The notes beneath the pieces are model-generated. The model was not told the DNA's origin. It ran no database searches and was given only the letters and a program-made list of their open reading frames with translations. The translations under genes and the position numbers were made by a program. A stretch of 64,000 nucleotides of DNA, taken from the NCBI RefSeq assembly GCF_001425025.1, contig NZ_LMDE01000006.1, positions 24,609 to 88,608 of the forward strand, written 5' to 3'. The DNA is from Nocardioides sp. Root122. GTDB taxonomy: Bacteria; Actinomycetota; Actinomycetes; Propionibacteriales; Nocardioidaceae. How positions within the stretch are numbered: the stretch's first letter is position 1; each line of letters opens with the position of its first letter. This document shows positions 36,337 through 45,191 of this stretch, piece after piece.

Positions 36337-37997
36337 GCGCCACCCCCGTCGCCGCGGGGCGGGAACATCCCTTCGGGAGTGCCCTTGCCGTCCCAGTTGA
36401 GGAGGTTGACCCGACTGGCCTTGTCGTCCGGCGCGGCCACGGTGTCGGAGGTCTGCCGGTCCTGGAGCATCCGGAAGTTCTCCACCGCGACCGGCGTCGG
36501 GTAGCCCGCGCCCTCGCCCAGCAGTGCCTGGTCGTAGAACGAACCAGCCGCGTCGAAGTCGACCGAGCACTCGGTCGCCAGCTCCTCCAGCGCGTGCGCC
36601 TGCTCGGCGTGGGCCGGCGGGATCACGTAGCGGTCGGCGTACTTGGCGATCGCCAGCAGGCGGAACATCTCGTACATCTCCTCCTCCGTCATGCCGACGG
36701 CGGCGGGGATGCTCGCGTCGGGCTCGCGCCCGAGGTTGATGTCACGCATGTAGGAGCGCATCGCGGCGAGCTTCTTCAACACGCCGTTGACCGGCTCGAC
36801 ATCGCCGGCCGTGAACAGGTTGGCGAGGTACTCGACCGGGATCCGCAGCGTGTCGATCGCCGCGAACAGGTTGCCGCGGTCCTCCGCGTCCTCGCCCGTC
36901 TCCTTGACGACGTCGACCACGGGCGACAACGGCGGGATGTACCAGACCATCGGCATCGTGCGGTACTCCGGGTGCAGCGGCAGGGCGACCTTGTAGTCGT
37001 TGATCAGTCGCAGCACGGGCGACTTCTTCGCCGCCTCGATCCAGTCGGCCTGGATGCCCGCGGCGAGCGCGGCCTGCTCGACCTCGGGGTCGCGCGGGTC
37101 GAGGAACACGCTGCGCTGCGCCTCGTAGAGGTCGTGGTCGTCCTCGACGGCCGCAGCCTCGAGGACCGCGTCTGCGTCGTAGAGCATGAGGCCGATGTAG
37201 CGCAGCCGGCCCACGCACGTCTCCGAGCACACGGTCGGGATGCCGACCTCGATGCGTGGGTAGCAGAAGGTGCACTTCTCGGCCTTGCCGGTCTTGTGGT
37301 TGAAGTAGACCTTCTTGTAGGGGCAGCCCGAGACGCACATGCGCCACCCGCGGCAGCGGTCCTGGTCGACGAGCACGATGCCGTCCTCGGCCCGCTTGTA
37401 GATCGCGCCGGAGGGGCACGACGCCGCGCAGGAGGGGTTGAGGCAGTGCTCGCAGATGCGCGGCAGGTAGAACATGAAGGTCTCCTCGAACTCGAGCTTG
37501 ACCTTGTCCTCGATGCCCTTGAACATCACGTCGCGCGAAGCGTGCTCCTGTGAGCCACCCAGGTCGTCGTCCCAGTTGGCCGACCACTGCACCTGCATGT
37601 CCTTGCCGGTGAGCAGGCTCTTGGGGCGGGCCACCGGGAAGTTCTCCGACGCCGGCGAGTTCAGCAGCGTCTCGTAGTCGTAGGTCCAGGGCTCGTAGTA
37701 GTCCTCGATCGAGGGCAGCTTGGGGTTGGAGAAGATGGTGAGGAGCTTCTTCAGCCGCCCGCCGGCCTTGAGCGCCAGGCGCCCGTTGGGCTTGCGGACC
37801 CAGCCGCCCTGCCACTCGTCCTGGTCCTCGTAGGTCCGGGGGTAGCCGAGGCCGGGGCGCGTCTCGACGTTGTTGAACCAGACGTACTCCATCCCGGTGC
37901 GGTTGGTCCACGCCTGCTTGCAGGTCACCGAGCAGGTGTGGCACCCGATGCACTTGTCGAGGTTCATCACCATCGCCATCTGAGCCATGACGCGCAT
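36333..37997 (-). CDS. narH: Respiratory nitrate reductase beta subunit
   Basis: A 554-residue iron-sulfur subunit with four cysteine groups: CIGCHTCSVTCK, CEHCLNPSCAASCP, CRGWRMCVSGCPYKK and KCTFCYPRIE, in which Trp replaces one cysteine as expected for the [3Fe-4S] cluster. It relays electrons from NarI hemes to NarG. The gene begins one base after narG ends. Length is as usual, with a somewhat extended C-terminus. Confidence 0.95.
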   Translation of the reverse strand: MRVMAQMAMVMNLDKCIGCHTCSVTCKQAWTNRTGMEYVWFNNVETRPGLGYPRTYEDQDEWQGGWVRKPNGRLALKAGGRLKKLLTIFSNPKLPSIEDYYEPWTYDYETLLNSPASENFPVARPKSLLTGKDMQVQWSANWDDDLGGSQEHASRDVMFKGIEDKVKLEFEETFMFYLPRICEHCLNPSCAASCPSGAIYKRAEDGIVLVDQDRCRGWRMCVSGCPYKKVYFNHKTGKAEKCTFCYPRIEVGIPTVCSETCVGRLRYIGLMLYDADAVLEAAAVEDDHDLYEAQRSVFLDPRDPEVEQAALAAGIQADWIEAAKKSPVLRLINDYKVALPLHPEYRTMPMVWYIPPLSPVVDVVKETGEDAEDRGNLFAAIDTLRIPVEYLANLFTAGDVEPVNGVLKKLAAMRSYMRDINLGREPDASIPAAVGMTEEEMYEMFRLLAIAKYADRYVIPPAHAEQAHALEELATECSVDFDAAGSFYDQALLGEGAGYPTPVAVENFRMLQDRQTSDTVAAPDDKASRVNLLNWDGKGTPEGMFPPRGDGGGA

Positions 37998-37998
37998 C

Positions 37999-40900
37999 TC
38001 AGTACTCCACCTTTGCCGTGCGCTTGCGGATCATCGTGACCTCGTCGCGGTTGTTCCCCGTGGGCCCGATGTAGTTGAAGAAGTAGGCCAGCTGCGCGTA
38101 GCCGCCGACGATGTGGCTCGGCTTCATCAGCGTCCTGGTGAGGCTGTTGTGGATGCCGCCGCGCTTGCCGTCCCGCTCGGTCAGGGGCACGTCGATCAAC
38201 CGGTCCTGGGCGTGGTGCATGTAGACCGTGCCCTCCGGCATCCGGTGGCTGACGATGGCCCGGGCGGCCACGACGCCGTTGCGGTTGACCATCTCGATCC
38301 AGTCGTTGTCCTTGATCCCCACCTTGGCCGCGTCACGGTCCGAGATCCACACCGACTGGCCGCCGCGCGACAACGACAGCATGAACAGGTTGTCCTGGTA
38401 CTCCGAGTGGATCGACCACTTGTTGTGCGGCGTCAGGTAGCGCACGGACACGCCCAGCTCGTTGACCTCACCGACGGGCGCCTCACCGAAGAGCGCCGAC
38501 ATGTTCAACGGCGGCCGGTAGACGGGCAGGGCCTCGCCCATCCCGAGGAACCAGTCGTGGTCGACGTAGAACTGCTGGCGGCCCGTGAGGGTGTGGAACG
38601 GCTTCTTGCGCTCGACGTTGATGGTGAACGGTGCGTAGCGGCGCCCACCCGACTCCGAGCCCGACCACTCCGGCGAGGTGATGACCGGGACGGGCGCGAC
38701 CTGGGTGTCGGCGAAGGTGATCTGCTTGCCCTCGTGCTCGGCCGAGAGGTCGTGGAGCTCGGTCCCGGTGCGCTTCTCCAGGTTCTTGAACCCGAGCGTG
38801 GCCAGGTGGCCGTTGGTGGTGCCGGACAGGTGCAGGATGGCCTCCGCGCACTGGATGTCGGTCTCCAGGCGCGGCTGCCCGTCACCGGCCCCGCCCTGGA
38901 CCACACCGTTGCGGTGGCGCAGGATGTCGATCTCGCGAGCGGCCGCGTAGGGCACGCCCTTGGTCACCATGCCGACGTCCTCGATGAGCGGACCGATCGA
39001 CGTCATCTTCTCGTGGACCGCCGTGAAGTCGCGCTCGGCGACCACGAGCACCGGCATCGTCTTCCCGGGCACCGGGTCGACCTCGCCGGTCCTCCAGTCC
39101 TTGACCTCCCCGTGGACCGTCGCCATCGCCTCGGGGGTGTCGTGCCACAACGGCTTGGCGACGAGGTCCTTGCGGGTGCCGAGGTGGTCCACCGCGAGCT
39201 CGGAGAAGCGCTTCGCGATCGCCTTCCACGCCTCCCAGTCCGTCTTCGTCTGCCACGGCGGCGCGATGGCCGGGTTGAACGAGTGGATGAAGGGATGCAT
39301 GTCGGTGGTGTTGAGGTCGTGCTTCTCGTACCACGTCGCGGCGGGCAGGACGATGTCGGAGAGGATCGTCGAGCTGGTCATCCGGAAGTCGATCGTCATC
39401 AGCAGGTCGAGCCGGCCCTCGGCTGCCTTGTCGGCCCACACGACGTCGCGCGGTCGCTTGCCCGGCGGCGCCTCCTGGGCGCTCTCCGCGCTGGTGGTCC
39501 CCAGGAGGTGCCGCAGGAAGTACTCATTGCCCTTGGCCGAGGAGCCGAGCAGGTTCGAGCGCCACAGGCTCAGGACCCGCGGGTGGTTCTCCTCCGCCTC
39601 GGGGTCCTCCACCGCGAACTTCAGCTCGCCCGACTTCAGCTGCTCGACCACGTAGTCGGCCGGGGCCTGACCGGCCTCCTCGGCCTGGTCGACCAGCGCG
39701 AGGCTGCTCCGGTTGAAGGTCGGGTAGCTCGGGGTCCAGCCCAGACGCACCGACTGCGCCAGCAGGTCCATCACCGTCTTGCCGGCGAACACCCCGGTCC
39801 CGGCGTCGAGGTCGTCGGCGTCGAAGGTGTCGTAGCGGTACTGGGACGTGTTGACGTACCAGTACGCGGTCTGGTTCATGTGCCGCGGCGGGCGCTGCCA
39901 GTCCAGGGCGAAGGCCATGTGCTGGAACCCCATCAGCGGACGCACCTTCTCCTGACCCACGTAGTGGGCCCAGCCGCCGCCGTTGCGCCCCTGGCACCCG
40001 GTGATGGTGGTGAGGACGAGCATCGCGCGATAGATCTGGTCGGAGTGGAACCAGTGGTTGGTGCCGGCACCCATCAAGATCATGCCGCGACCGTTGGTGT
40101 CGATCGCGTTCTGCGCCCACTCCCGGGCGATCCGGGTGACCTGCGCGGCGGGCACACCGGTGTGCTGCTCCTGCCAGGCGGGGGTGGCCGGCACCGAGGG
40201 GTCGTCGTAGCCGTGCGGGTCGGACTCGCTGGTGCGCGGCCAGACGCCGGGCAGGCCGTCACGGGCGACGCCGTACTGGGCGAGCATCAGGTCGAGGACG
40301 GTGGTGACGACGCGATCGCCCACACGGGCGATCGGCACGCCGCGTCGCTCGTGGACGACCTTGCCGTCGGCCGCGTCGAAGCGCGGCAGCTCCACCTCGA
40401 CGGACTCGCGGGTCCCGCCCTGGTGGTCGCGGTACATGCTGAGCGCGGGGTCGATGTCGCCGAGCTCGAGGTTCCACTTGCCCACGCCCTCGTCGCCGAA
40501 GCGGTCGCCGATGGAGCCCTGCGGGATGCGCACCTCGCCGGTGGTGGCGTCGATGACGGCCGGCTTCCACATGGCGTTCTCGCTGTCGCCACCGAGGTCG
40601 CCCTCGACGAGGAACTTGCCGGGGCGATAGGCCCCGGAGCCGTCGGGCTCGAGGCAGACGAGGTGCGGCAGGTCGGTGTACTGCTTGTTGTAGGTCTCGA
40701 AGAAGGGCGTCGTGGAGTCGACGAAGTACTCCTTGAGGACCACGTGCCCCATCGCCATCGCCAGGGCACCGTCGGTGCCGGGTGCGGGGCTCACCCACTC
40801 GTCGGCGAACTTCACGTTCTCGGCGTAGTCCGGTGCGACGGCGACGACCTTCTGGCCGCGGTAGCGCGCCTCGGTCATCCAGTGCGCGTCCGGCGTGCGG

Positions 40901-41700
40901 GTGACCGGGACGTTGGAGCCCCACATGAAGAGATAGCCCGCATCCCACCAGTCACCCGACTCGGGGACGTCGGTCTGGTCCCCGAACATCTGGGGCGACG
41001 CGTTCGGCAGGTCGGCGTACCAGTCGTAGAAGGACAGCATGGGAGCGCCGATGAGCTCGAGGAAGCGCGCGCCCGAGACGTAGGACACCTGGGACATCGC
41101 CGGGATCGGCGAGAAGCCGGCGATGCGGTCGGGACCCCACCGCTTGACGGTGTAGACGTGCGCCGCGGCGATGATCTCGACGACCTCGTCCCACGTCGCG
41201 CGCACCAGCCCACCCTTGCCGCGAGCCTTCTTGTAGACCCGCGCCTTCTCCTCGTCCTGGACGATCGAGCCCCAGGCCACGACCGGGTCGCCGTACTGCT
41301 GCTTGGCCGCCCGGAACATCTCGAGCAGGACGCCGCGGACGTAGGGGTAGCGCACCCGCGTCGGGCTGTAGGTGTACCAGCTGAACGCGGCGCCACGCGG
41401 ACACCCGCGCGGCTCGTACTCCGGGCGGTCCGGCCCCGTGCTCGGGTAGTCGGTCTGCTGGGCCTCCCAGGTGATGATCCCGTCCTTGACGTAGACCTTC
41501 CACGAGCACGAGCCGGTGCAGTTGACGCCGTGCGTGGAACGCACCACCTTGTCGTGGCTCCACCGCTCCCGGTAGAAGACGTCGCCCTCGCGGCCGCCCT
41601 TCTTGTGCAGGGTGCGCAGGTCGTCGCTCACCTCCGCCTTGGTGAAGAAACGCCTCCCGCCGATAAGAGCACTCTGCAGCTGGTTCTCCAGGTCGGTCAC
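37999..41700 (-). CDS. narG: Respiratory nitrate reductase alpha subunit (Mo-bisMGD)
   Basis: A 1233-residue catalytic subunit reducing nitrate to nitrite. The N-terminal [4Fe-4S] site is His57, Cys61, Cys65 and Cys100, the HX3CX3CX34C pattern unique to NarG. The molybdenum-ligand Asp is in SFYDWYADLP. No twin-arginine signal is seen, so it faces the cytoplasm. The GTG at 41700 follows AGAGAGG. narK lies upstream and narHJI downstream on the same strand. Confidence 0.96.
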   Translation of the reverse strand: MTDLENQLQSALIGGRRFFTKAEVSDDLRTLHKKGGREGDVFYRERWSHDKVVRSTHGVNCTGSCSWKVYVKDGIITWEAQQTDYPSTGPDRPEYEPRGCPRGAAFSWYTYSPTRVRYPYVRGVLLEMFRAAKQQYGDPVVAWGSIVQDEEKARVYKKARGKGGLVRATWDEVVEIIAAAHVYTVKRWGPDRIAGFSPIPAMSQVSYVSGARFLELIGAPMLSFYDWYADLPNASPQMFGDQTDVPESGDWWDAGYLFMWGSNVPVTRTPDAHWMTEARYRGQKVVAVAPDYAENVKFADEWVSPAPGTDGALAMAMGHVVLKEYFVDSTTPFFETYNKQYTDLPHLVCLEPDGSGAYRPGKFLVEGDLGGDSENAMWKPAVIDATTGEVRIPQGSIGDRFGDEGVGKWNLELGDIDPALSMYRDHQGGTRESVEVELPRFDAADGKVVHERRGVPIARVGDRVVTTVLDLMLAQYGVARDGLPGVWPRTSESDPHGYDDPSVPATPAWQEQHTGVPAAQVTRIAREWAQNAIDTNGRGMILMGAGTNHWFHSDQIYRAMLVLTTITGCQGRNGGGWAHYVGQEKVRPLMGFQHMAFALDWQRPPRHMNQTAYWYVNTSQYRYDTFDADDLDAGTGVFAGKTVMDLLAQSVRLGWTPSYPTFNRSSLALVDQAEEAGQAPADYVVEQLKSGELKFAVEDPEAEENHPRVLSLWRSNLLGSSAKGNEYFLRHLLGTTSAESAQEAPPGKRPRDVVWADKAAEGRLDLLMTIDFRMTSSTILSDIVLPAATWYEKHDLNTTDMHPFIHSFNPAIAPPWQTKTDWEAWKAIAKRFSELAVDHLGTRKDLVAKPLWHDTPEAMATVHGEVKDWRTGEVDPVPGKTMPVLVVAERDFTAVHEKMTSIGPLIEDVGMVTKGVPYAAAREIDILRHRNGVVQGGAGDGQPRLETDIQCAEAILHLSGTTNGHLATLGFKNLEKRTGTELHDLSAEHEGKQITFADTQVAPVPVITSPEWSGSESGGRRYAPFTINVERKKPFHTLTGRQQFYVDHDWFLGMGEALPVYRPPLNMSALFGEAPVGEVNELGVSVRYLTPHNKWSIHSEYQDNLFMLSLSRGGQSVWISDRDAAKVGIKDNDWIEMVNRNGVVAARAIVSHRMPEGTVYMHHAQDRLIDVPLTERDGKRGGIHNSLTRTLMKPSHIVGGYAQLAYFFNYIGPTGNNRDEVTMIRKRTAKVEY

Positions 41701-41728
41701 GAGGTGCCTCTCTTGAGGGATCAGGTCG

Positions 41729-41761
41729 GTCGAGCAGGTGTCGAGCAGGTGTCGAGCAGGT
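41729..41761. repeat. Three tandem 11-bp repeats between narK and narG
   Basis: GTCGAGCAGGT is repeated exactly three times (41729, 41740, 41751), ending at the narK stop codon region. It occupies half of the 60-bp gap. It could be slippage or a binding array. Confidence 0.8.
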
Positions 41762-43029
41762 CAGGCCGAGACCGGCGTGGCCGGCGCGGACGCCGACGCC
41801 GTGCGCCGTACGACGAGCACGGTGAGGGCCAGCGTCAGCGCGGAGGTCACGGCCAGCAGCCAGAGGCCGACGGCGTAGGACTCGGTCTGGCCGTAGAGCC
41901 AGCCCATGAGCAGCGGCGGCACGAAGCCGCCGAGGCCGCCGGCGGCGCCGACCAGCCCGGTCACTCCGCCCACCCGGGCGGGCTCGGTGCTGTGCGCGAT
42001 GAGGGCGAAGACCGCGCCGGAGCCGGCGCCGAGCGCTGCCGCCATCACCAGGAAGGCCATCGTGCCGAGCGTCAGGTTGCTGCCGCTGGCGGACGTCACG
42101 GGAGGGTTCGGCGCGGCGATCGCGGCGCAGACGGCGACGAGCCCGAACGCGGTGGCCAGCACGTGGATCGAGCCGATGCGGTCGGAGAGCCATCCGCCGA
42201 CCGGACGCATCACGACCGCTACCACGACGAAGCCGGCCATCCGGTTGGCGGCGTCGGCCGGCTCGAGGCCGTGGGCGGTCTTGAGGTAGGTCGGCAGGAA
42301 GACGGAGAAGGCGACGTAGCCGCCGAAGGCCACGGCGTAGAGGACGCACGCCTGCCAGGTGATCGGCAGGCGGGCGTTGGCCGCCAGCCGCGAGGCGAGG
42401 CTCGTCGTGGGGACCACCCGCCCCGGCGCGTCACGCATCACCAGCCACGCCACCACGGCGTACACCGCGAGGACCGAGGCGGTGATCAGGAAGGGCACCG
42501 TGCGGCCCTGGTCCTGCGAGAGCGGCACGGTGGTGAGGGCGCTGATCGCCGTGCCACCCATGCCGGCGCCGAAGATGCCGACCGCCATGCCACGGCGCTC
42601 GGGCGGGAACCAGGCGTTGACGAAGGGGACACCGACGGCGAACGCGGTGCCCGCGATGCCGAGGAAGAAGCCGCCGAAGAGCATGAGGGAGTAGGAGTCG
42701 AGGGCGAAGAAGGCCAGGAAGAGCACCGGCACGATCGTCACCGCGGACACGATCGGGAACATCACGCGACCGCCAAACCGGTCGGTCAGCGCGCCGACGA
42801 CGATCCGGCCGAGCGAGCCCACGATCACCGGGACGGCGACCATGAGGGCCACCTCCGACTGGCTGAGCTGGCCCAACGGGCTGGCGGCTCCCTGCTTGAG
42901 GTAGAGCGCACCGAGCGGGCTGATGAGCGCCCACGCCCAGAAGTTCACGGCGAACCCGACGGTGGCCAGGGCCAGCATCAGCCACGGATTGCCCGTGCGC
43001 GGGGAGGTGGGTGGGGTGGCGACGCTCAT
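41761..43029 (-). CDS. narK: Nitrate/nitrite MFS transporter
   Basis: A 422-residue NarK-type transporter (nitrate-nitrite porter) with 12 predicted helices. Signature elements are GRIVVGALTDRFGGR, the glycine-rich nitrate motif FFLGIAGTAFAVGVPFVNAWF and its repeat GLVGAAGGLGGFVPPLLMG. It imports nitrate and/or exports nitrite for the reductase. The ATG at 43029 has AGGAG seven bases upstream. First gene of the nar operon. Confidence 0.93.
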   Translation of the reverse strand: MSVATPPTSPRTGNPWLMLALATVGFAVNFWAWALISPLGALYLKQGAASPLGQLSQSEVALMVAVPVIVGSLGRIVVGALTDRFGGRVMFPIVSAVTIVPVLFLAFFALDSYSLMLFGGFFLGIAGTAFAVGVPFVNAWFPPERRGMAVGIFGAGMGGTAISALTTVPLSQDQGRTVPFLITASVLAVYAVVAWLVMRDAPGRVVPTTSLASRLAANARLPITWQACVLYAVAFGGYVAFSVFLPTYLKTAHGLEPADAANRMAGFVVVAVVMRPVGGWLSDRIGSIHVLATAFGLVAVCAAIAAPNPPVTSASGSNLTLGTMAFLVMAAALGAGSGAVFALIAHSTEPARVGGVTGLVGAAGGLGGFVPPLLMGWLYGQTESYAVGLWLLAVTSALTLALTVLVVRRTASASAPATPVSA

Positions 43030-43093
43030 CGTGTGCTCCTGGATCACCGAGATTGAGGTCCTGCGAACAGCGCGAAGTTATTACGATGTGTCC

Positions 43094-43741
43094 GTGAAAA
43101 ATATGCGCACGGCGACCGGGGCCGCAAGGGGGCGCGCCGCCGTGCTCGCCGCGCTCCTCGATCAGCCCGATCCCGTGGGGATCGACGCACTGGCGCAGGC
43201 CACGGCGCGCCACCCCAACACCGTGCGCGAGCAGGTGAACTGGCTCGTCGCGCACGGGCACGTGACCCGGATCCGCCAGCCCCAGGACGGTCGGGGCCGC
43301 CCGGCGTGGCTCTACGAGGCGCGCGGCTCGCGTCCCGGCGACGACGAGTACGTCGAGCTCGCCGCTGCCCTCGCCTGGCGGCTGCAGGACGGCTCCCCCG
43401 ACGCGCACACCGAGGCCCTGGCCGCCGGGCAGCACTGGGGTGCCGACCTGGTCGACCGCAAGGGCGCGGTGCCCCTGCCGTCACCGGACGCGGGTCGCCG
43501 ATGGACCGTCGAGCTGATGGACGAGCTGGGCTACGCCCCCGACGCCGACGAGGACGCGCGCACGGTGGTGCTGCGCAAGTGCCCGCTCCTGCAGGCTGCG
43601 CACCGATTCCCCGAGGTGGTGTGCACCGTCCACCTCGGCATGGTGCGCACGGCGCTGGAGCGCAACGGCGCGCCGCCCGACGAGGCGGACCTGACGCCCT
43701 TCAGCGCGCCCGGCGAGTGCCACCTGCGGCTCGGCCGCTGA
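43094..43741 (+). CDS. HTH regulator with SufR-like cysteine set
   Basis: About 215 residues. An N-terminal winged helix (LAALLDQPDPVGIDALAQATARHPNTVREQVNWL) is followed by a C-terminal part with three cysteines, Cys163 (KCPLLQAAHRFPEVV), Cys177 (CTVHLGMVRTALE) and Cys209 (GECHLRL). Spacing and surrounding residues resemble SufR-type Fe-S cluster-binding repressors. Divergent from narK with 64 bp between starts. GTG 43088, GTG 43094 and ATG 43103 are all possible starts. It likely controls the nar operon; cluster binding is inference. Confidence 0.75.
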   Translation: MKNMRTATGAARGRAAVLAALLDQPDPVGIDALAQATARHPNTVREQVNWLVAHGHVTRIRQPQDGRGRPAWLYEARGSRPGDDEYVELAAALAWRLQDGSPDAHTEALAAGQHWGADLVDRKGAVPLPSPDAGRRWTVELMDELGYAPDADEDARTVVLRKCPLLQAAHRFPEVVCTVHLGMVRTALERNGAPPDEADLTPFSAPGECHLRLGR

Positions 43742-43750
43742 CGGCGGGGC

Positions 43751-44263
43751 TCAGCCGGCGAACGCCTCGTCGTAGAGCGCCTGCAGCTCCGGGGTGGTCT
43801 CGCCGGTGAACCCGCACAGGGTCACCCGGCCGTCGGTGGCGCTGACGAGGTAGGACTTCCCCTTCTCGAACTCGACGGCCATCAGCAGCGCGGCGAGGTC
43901 CTTCTCCGGCGTGGTGACCGTCACCGTGGCGGCGTCCCCGCCGGCGTACCACTGGTCGACGGCGAGCGTCGCGGTGCCGTCCTCGAGCGAGGTGACGGTG
44001 CCGGCGAAGGCGGTGTCGAAGGTGCCCAGGGTCTCCGCGGACGGGACGGCGCACTTGCCGGCCGTGGACGCGTCGGCGACGAGCTCGACGGGCTCGGCAT
44101 CGGAGGTGGCCTCTGAGGTGGACTCGGAGGTCGTCGCGGCGGTGGACTCGGAGGTGTCGGCGGCGACCTGGTCGGAGTCGTCCGAGCCGCAGGCGGACAG
44201 GCCGGCGAGCGCGAGGACGAGGACGGGGACAGCGAGGACGCTGCGGGTTCGACGGGTGTTCAC
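43751..44263 (-). CDS. Putative lipoprotein of unknown function
   Basis: A 170-residue exported protein. The signal peptide ends in a lipobox LSAC with Cys25, followed by a Ser/Thr/Glu-rich linker and a small domain (KCAVPSAETLGTFDTAFAG through TLCGFTGETTPELQALYDEAF) with two cysteines that may pair. I do not recognise the domain. The GTG at 44263 has a perfect AGGAGG. It ends nine bases from the convergent HTH regulator. Confidence 0.75.
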   Translation of the reverse strand: MNTRRTRSVLAVPVLVLALAGLSACGSDDSDQVAADTSESTAATTSESTSEATSDAEPVELVADASTAGKCAVPSAETLGTFDTAFAGTVTSLEDGTATLAVDQWYAGGDAATVTVTTPEKDLAALLMAVEFEKGKSYLVSATDGRVTLCGFTGETTPELQALYDEAFAG

Positions 44264-44432
44264 GATTCCTCCTGGGTGGGACCGGGCCGGCGTTCGCCAC
44301 CGTGCCACACCCCTTGGACGCGGCCGGTCCCGGCCCCGTTCCCGCAGACCCGGGTCGCCGCGGCGTCGATCTCGTGCGAGACGTTCCGGACCGGCGCCCC
44401 GCTCGACCGTGTTCGCCTGACATGATCCGCGG

Positions 44433-45191
44433 ATGCGACCTCCCGGGCTGTCCCTCCCGATCGTGGCCTCGTGGCTGGTGCACGCCTACACAGCGTCGGG
44501 GGTCGTGCTGGCGTTCCTCACCGTCGTCGCGGTGATGGAGGGCGACACGGTCCGGGGCCTGTGGCTCTTCCTCGCTGCCATGGTCGTCGACGGGACGGAC
44601 GGCATGCTGGCGCGCTGGGTCAAGGTGAAGCTGCACGTCCCGTGGTTCGACGGCGCCCTGCTGGACAACATCGTCGACTACATCACCTACGCCTTCATGC
44701 CGATGATGCTGCTGTGGAGCGCCGGCTACCTCGGCGAGGGCACCTCGGCCACGGTGCTCGCCGTCGTCCCGCTGCTCGCCTCGGCCTACCAGTTCTGCCG
44801 GGTCGACGCGAAGACCGAGGACCACCTCTTCCTCGGCTTCCCGAGCTACTGGAACATCGCAGCGTTCTACGTCGTCGTCCTCGACCTCCGCCCGGCCGCG
44901 GTCGCGGTCACCCTCCTGGTGTGCGCGGTGCTCGTCTTCGTGCCGATCGGCTACGTCTATCCCTCCCGCACGACCACGCTGCTGGCACCCACGCTCGTGC
45001 TGACCTGCCTGTGGCTCATCAGCTATGCCGTCCTCCTCACGCAGCTGCCCGACCCGAGCACGCTCTGGCTGAGCATCTCGGTGGCCTACGTCGTCTACTA
45101 CGTCGTGCTCAGCCTCTACCTGACGGCTCGCCGCGCCCGCGGGGGTCAGCGCGCAGCGGCGACCGACTCGTCGGCGCCCGCCAGCTTCTGA
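44433..45191 (+). CDS. pcs: Phosphatidylcholine synthase-like CDP-alcohol transferase
   Basis: A 252-residue membrane protein of about eight helices. The CDP-alcohol phosphatidyltransferase motif is DGTDGMLARW followed by FDGALLDNIVDYITY, giving the conserved aspartates. The N-terminal HAYTASGVVLAFL and the spacing match bacterial phosphatidylcholine synthase, which makes phosphatidylcholine from CDP-diacylglycerol and choline. Phosphatidylserine synthase is the alternative. Its last 46 bases overlap the 3' end of the convergent permease gene. Confidence 0.75.
   Translation: MRPPGLSLPIVASWLVHAYTASGVVLAFLTVVAVMEGDTVRGLWLFLAAMVVDGTDGMLARWVKVKLHVPWFDGALLDNIVDYITYAFMPMMLLWSAGYLGEGTSATVLAVVPLLASAYQFCRVDAKTEDHLFLGFPSYWNIAAFYVVVLDLRPAAVAVTLLVCAVLVFVPIGYVYPSRTTTLLAPTLVLTCLWLISYAVLLTQLPDPSTLWLSISVAYVVYYVVLSLYLTARRARGGQRAAATDSSAPASF

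Noticed and set aside
33452..41761. The two 11-bp arrays considered as CRISPR remnants
   Set aside because: Units are contiguous with no spacers, far too short, and no cas genes are present.
37987..43056. A 1689-codon open frame on the plus strand opposite the nar genes
   Set aside because: It mirrors narG, narH and narK codons; composition is Arg/Gly/His/Val-rich without domains, and the minus strand encodes clear nitrate reductase proteins.
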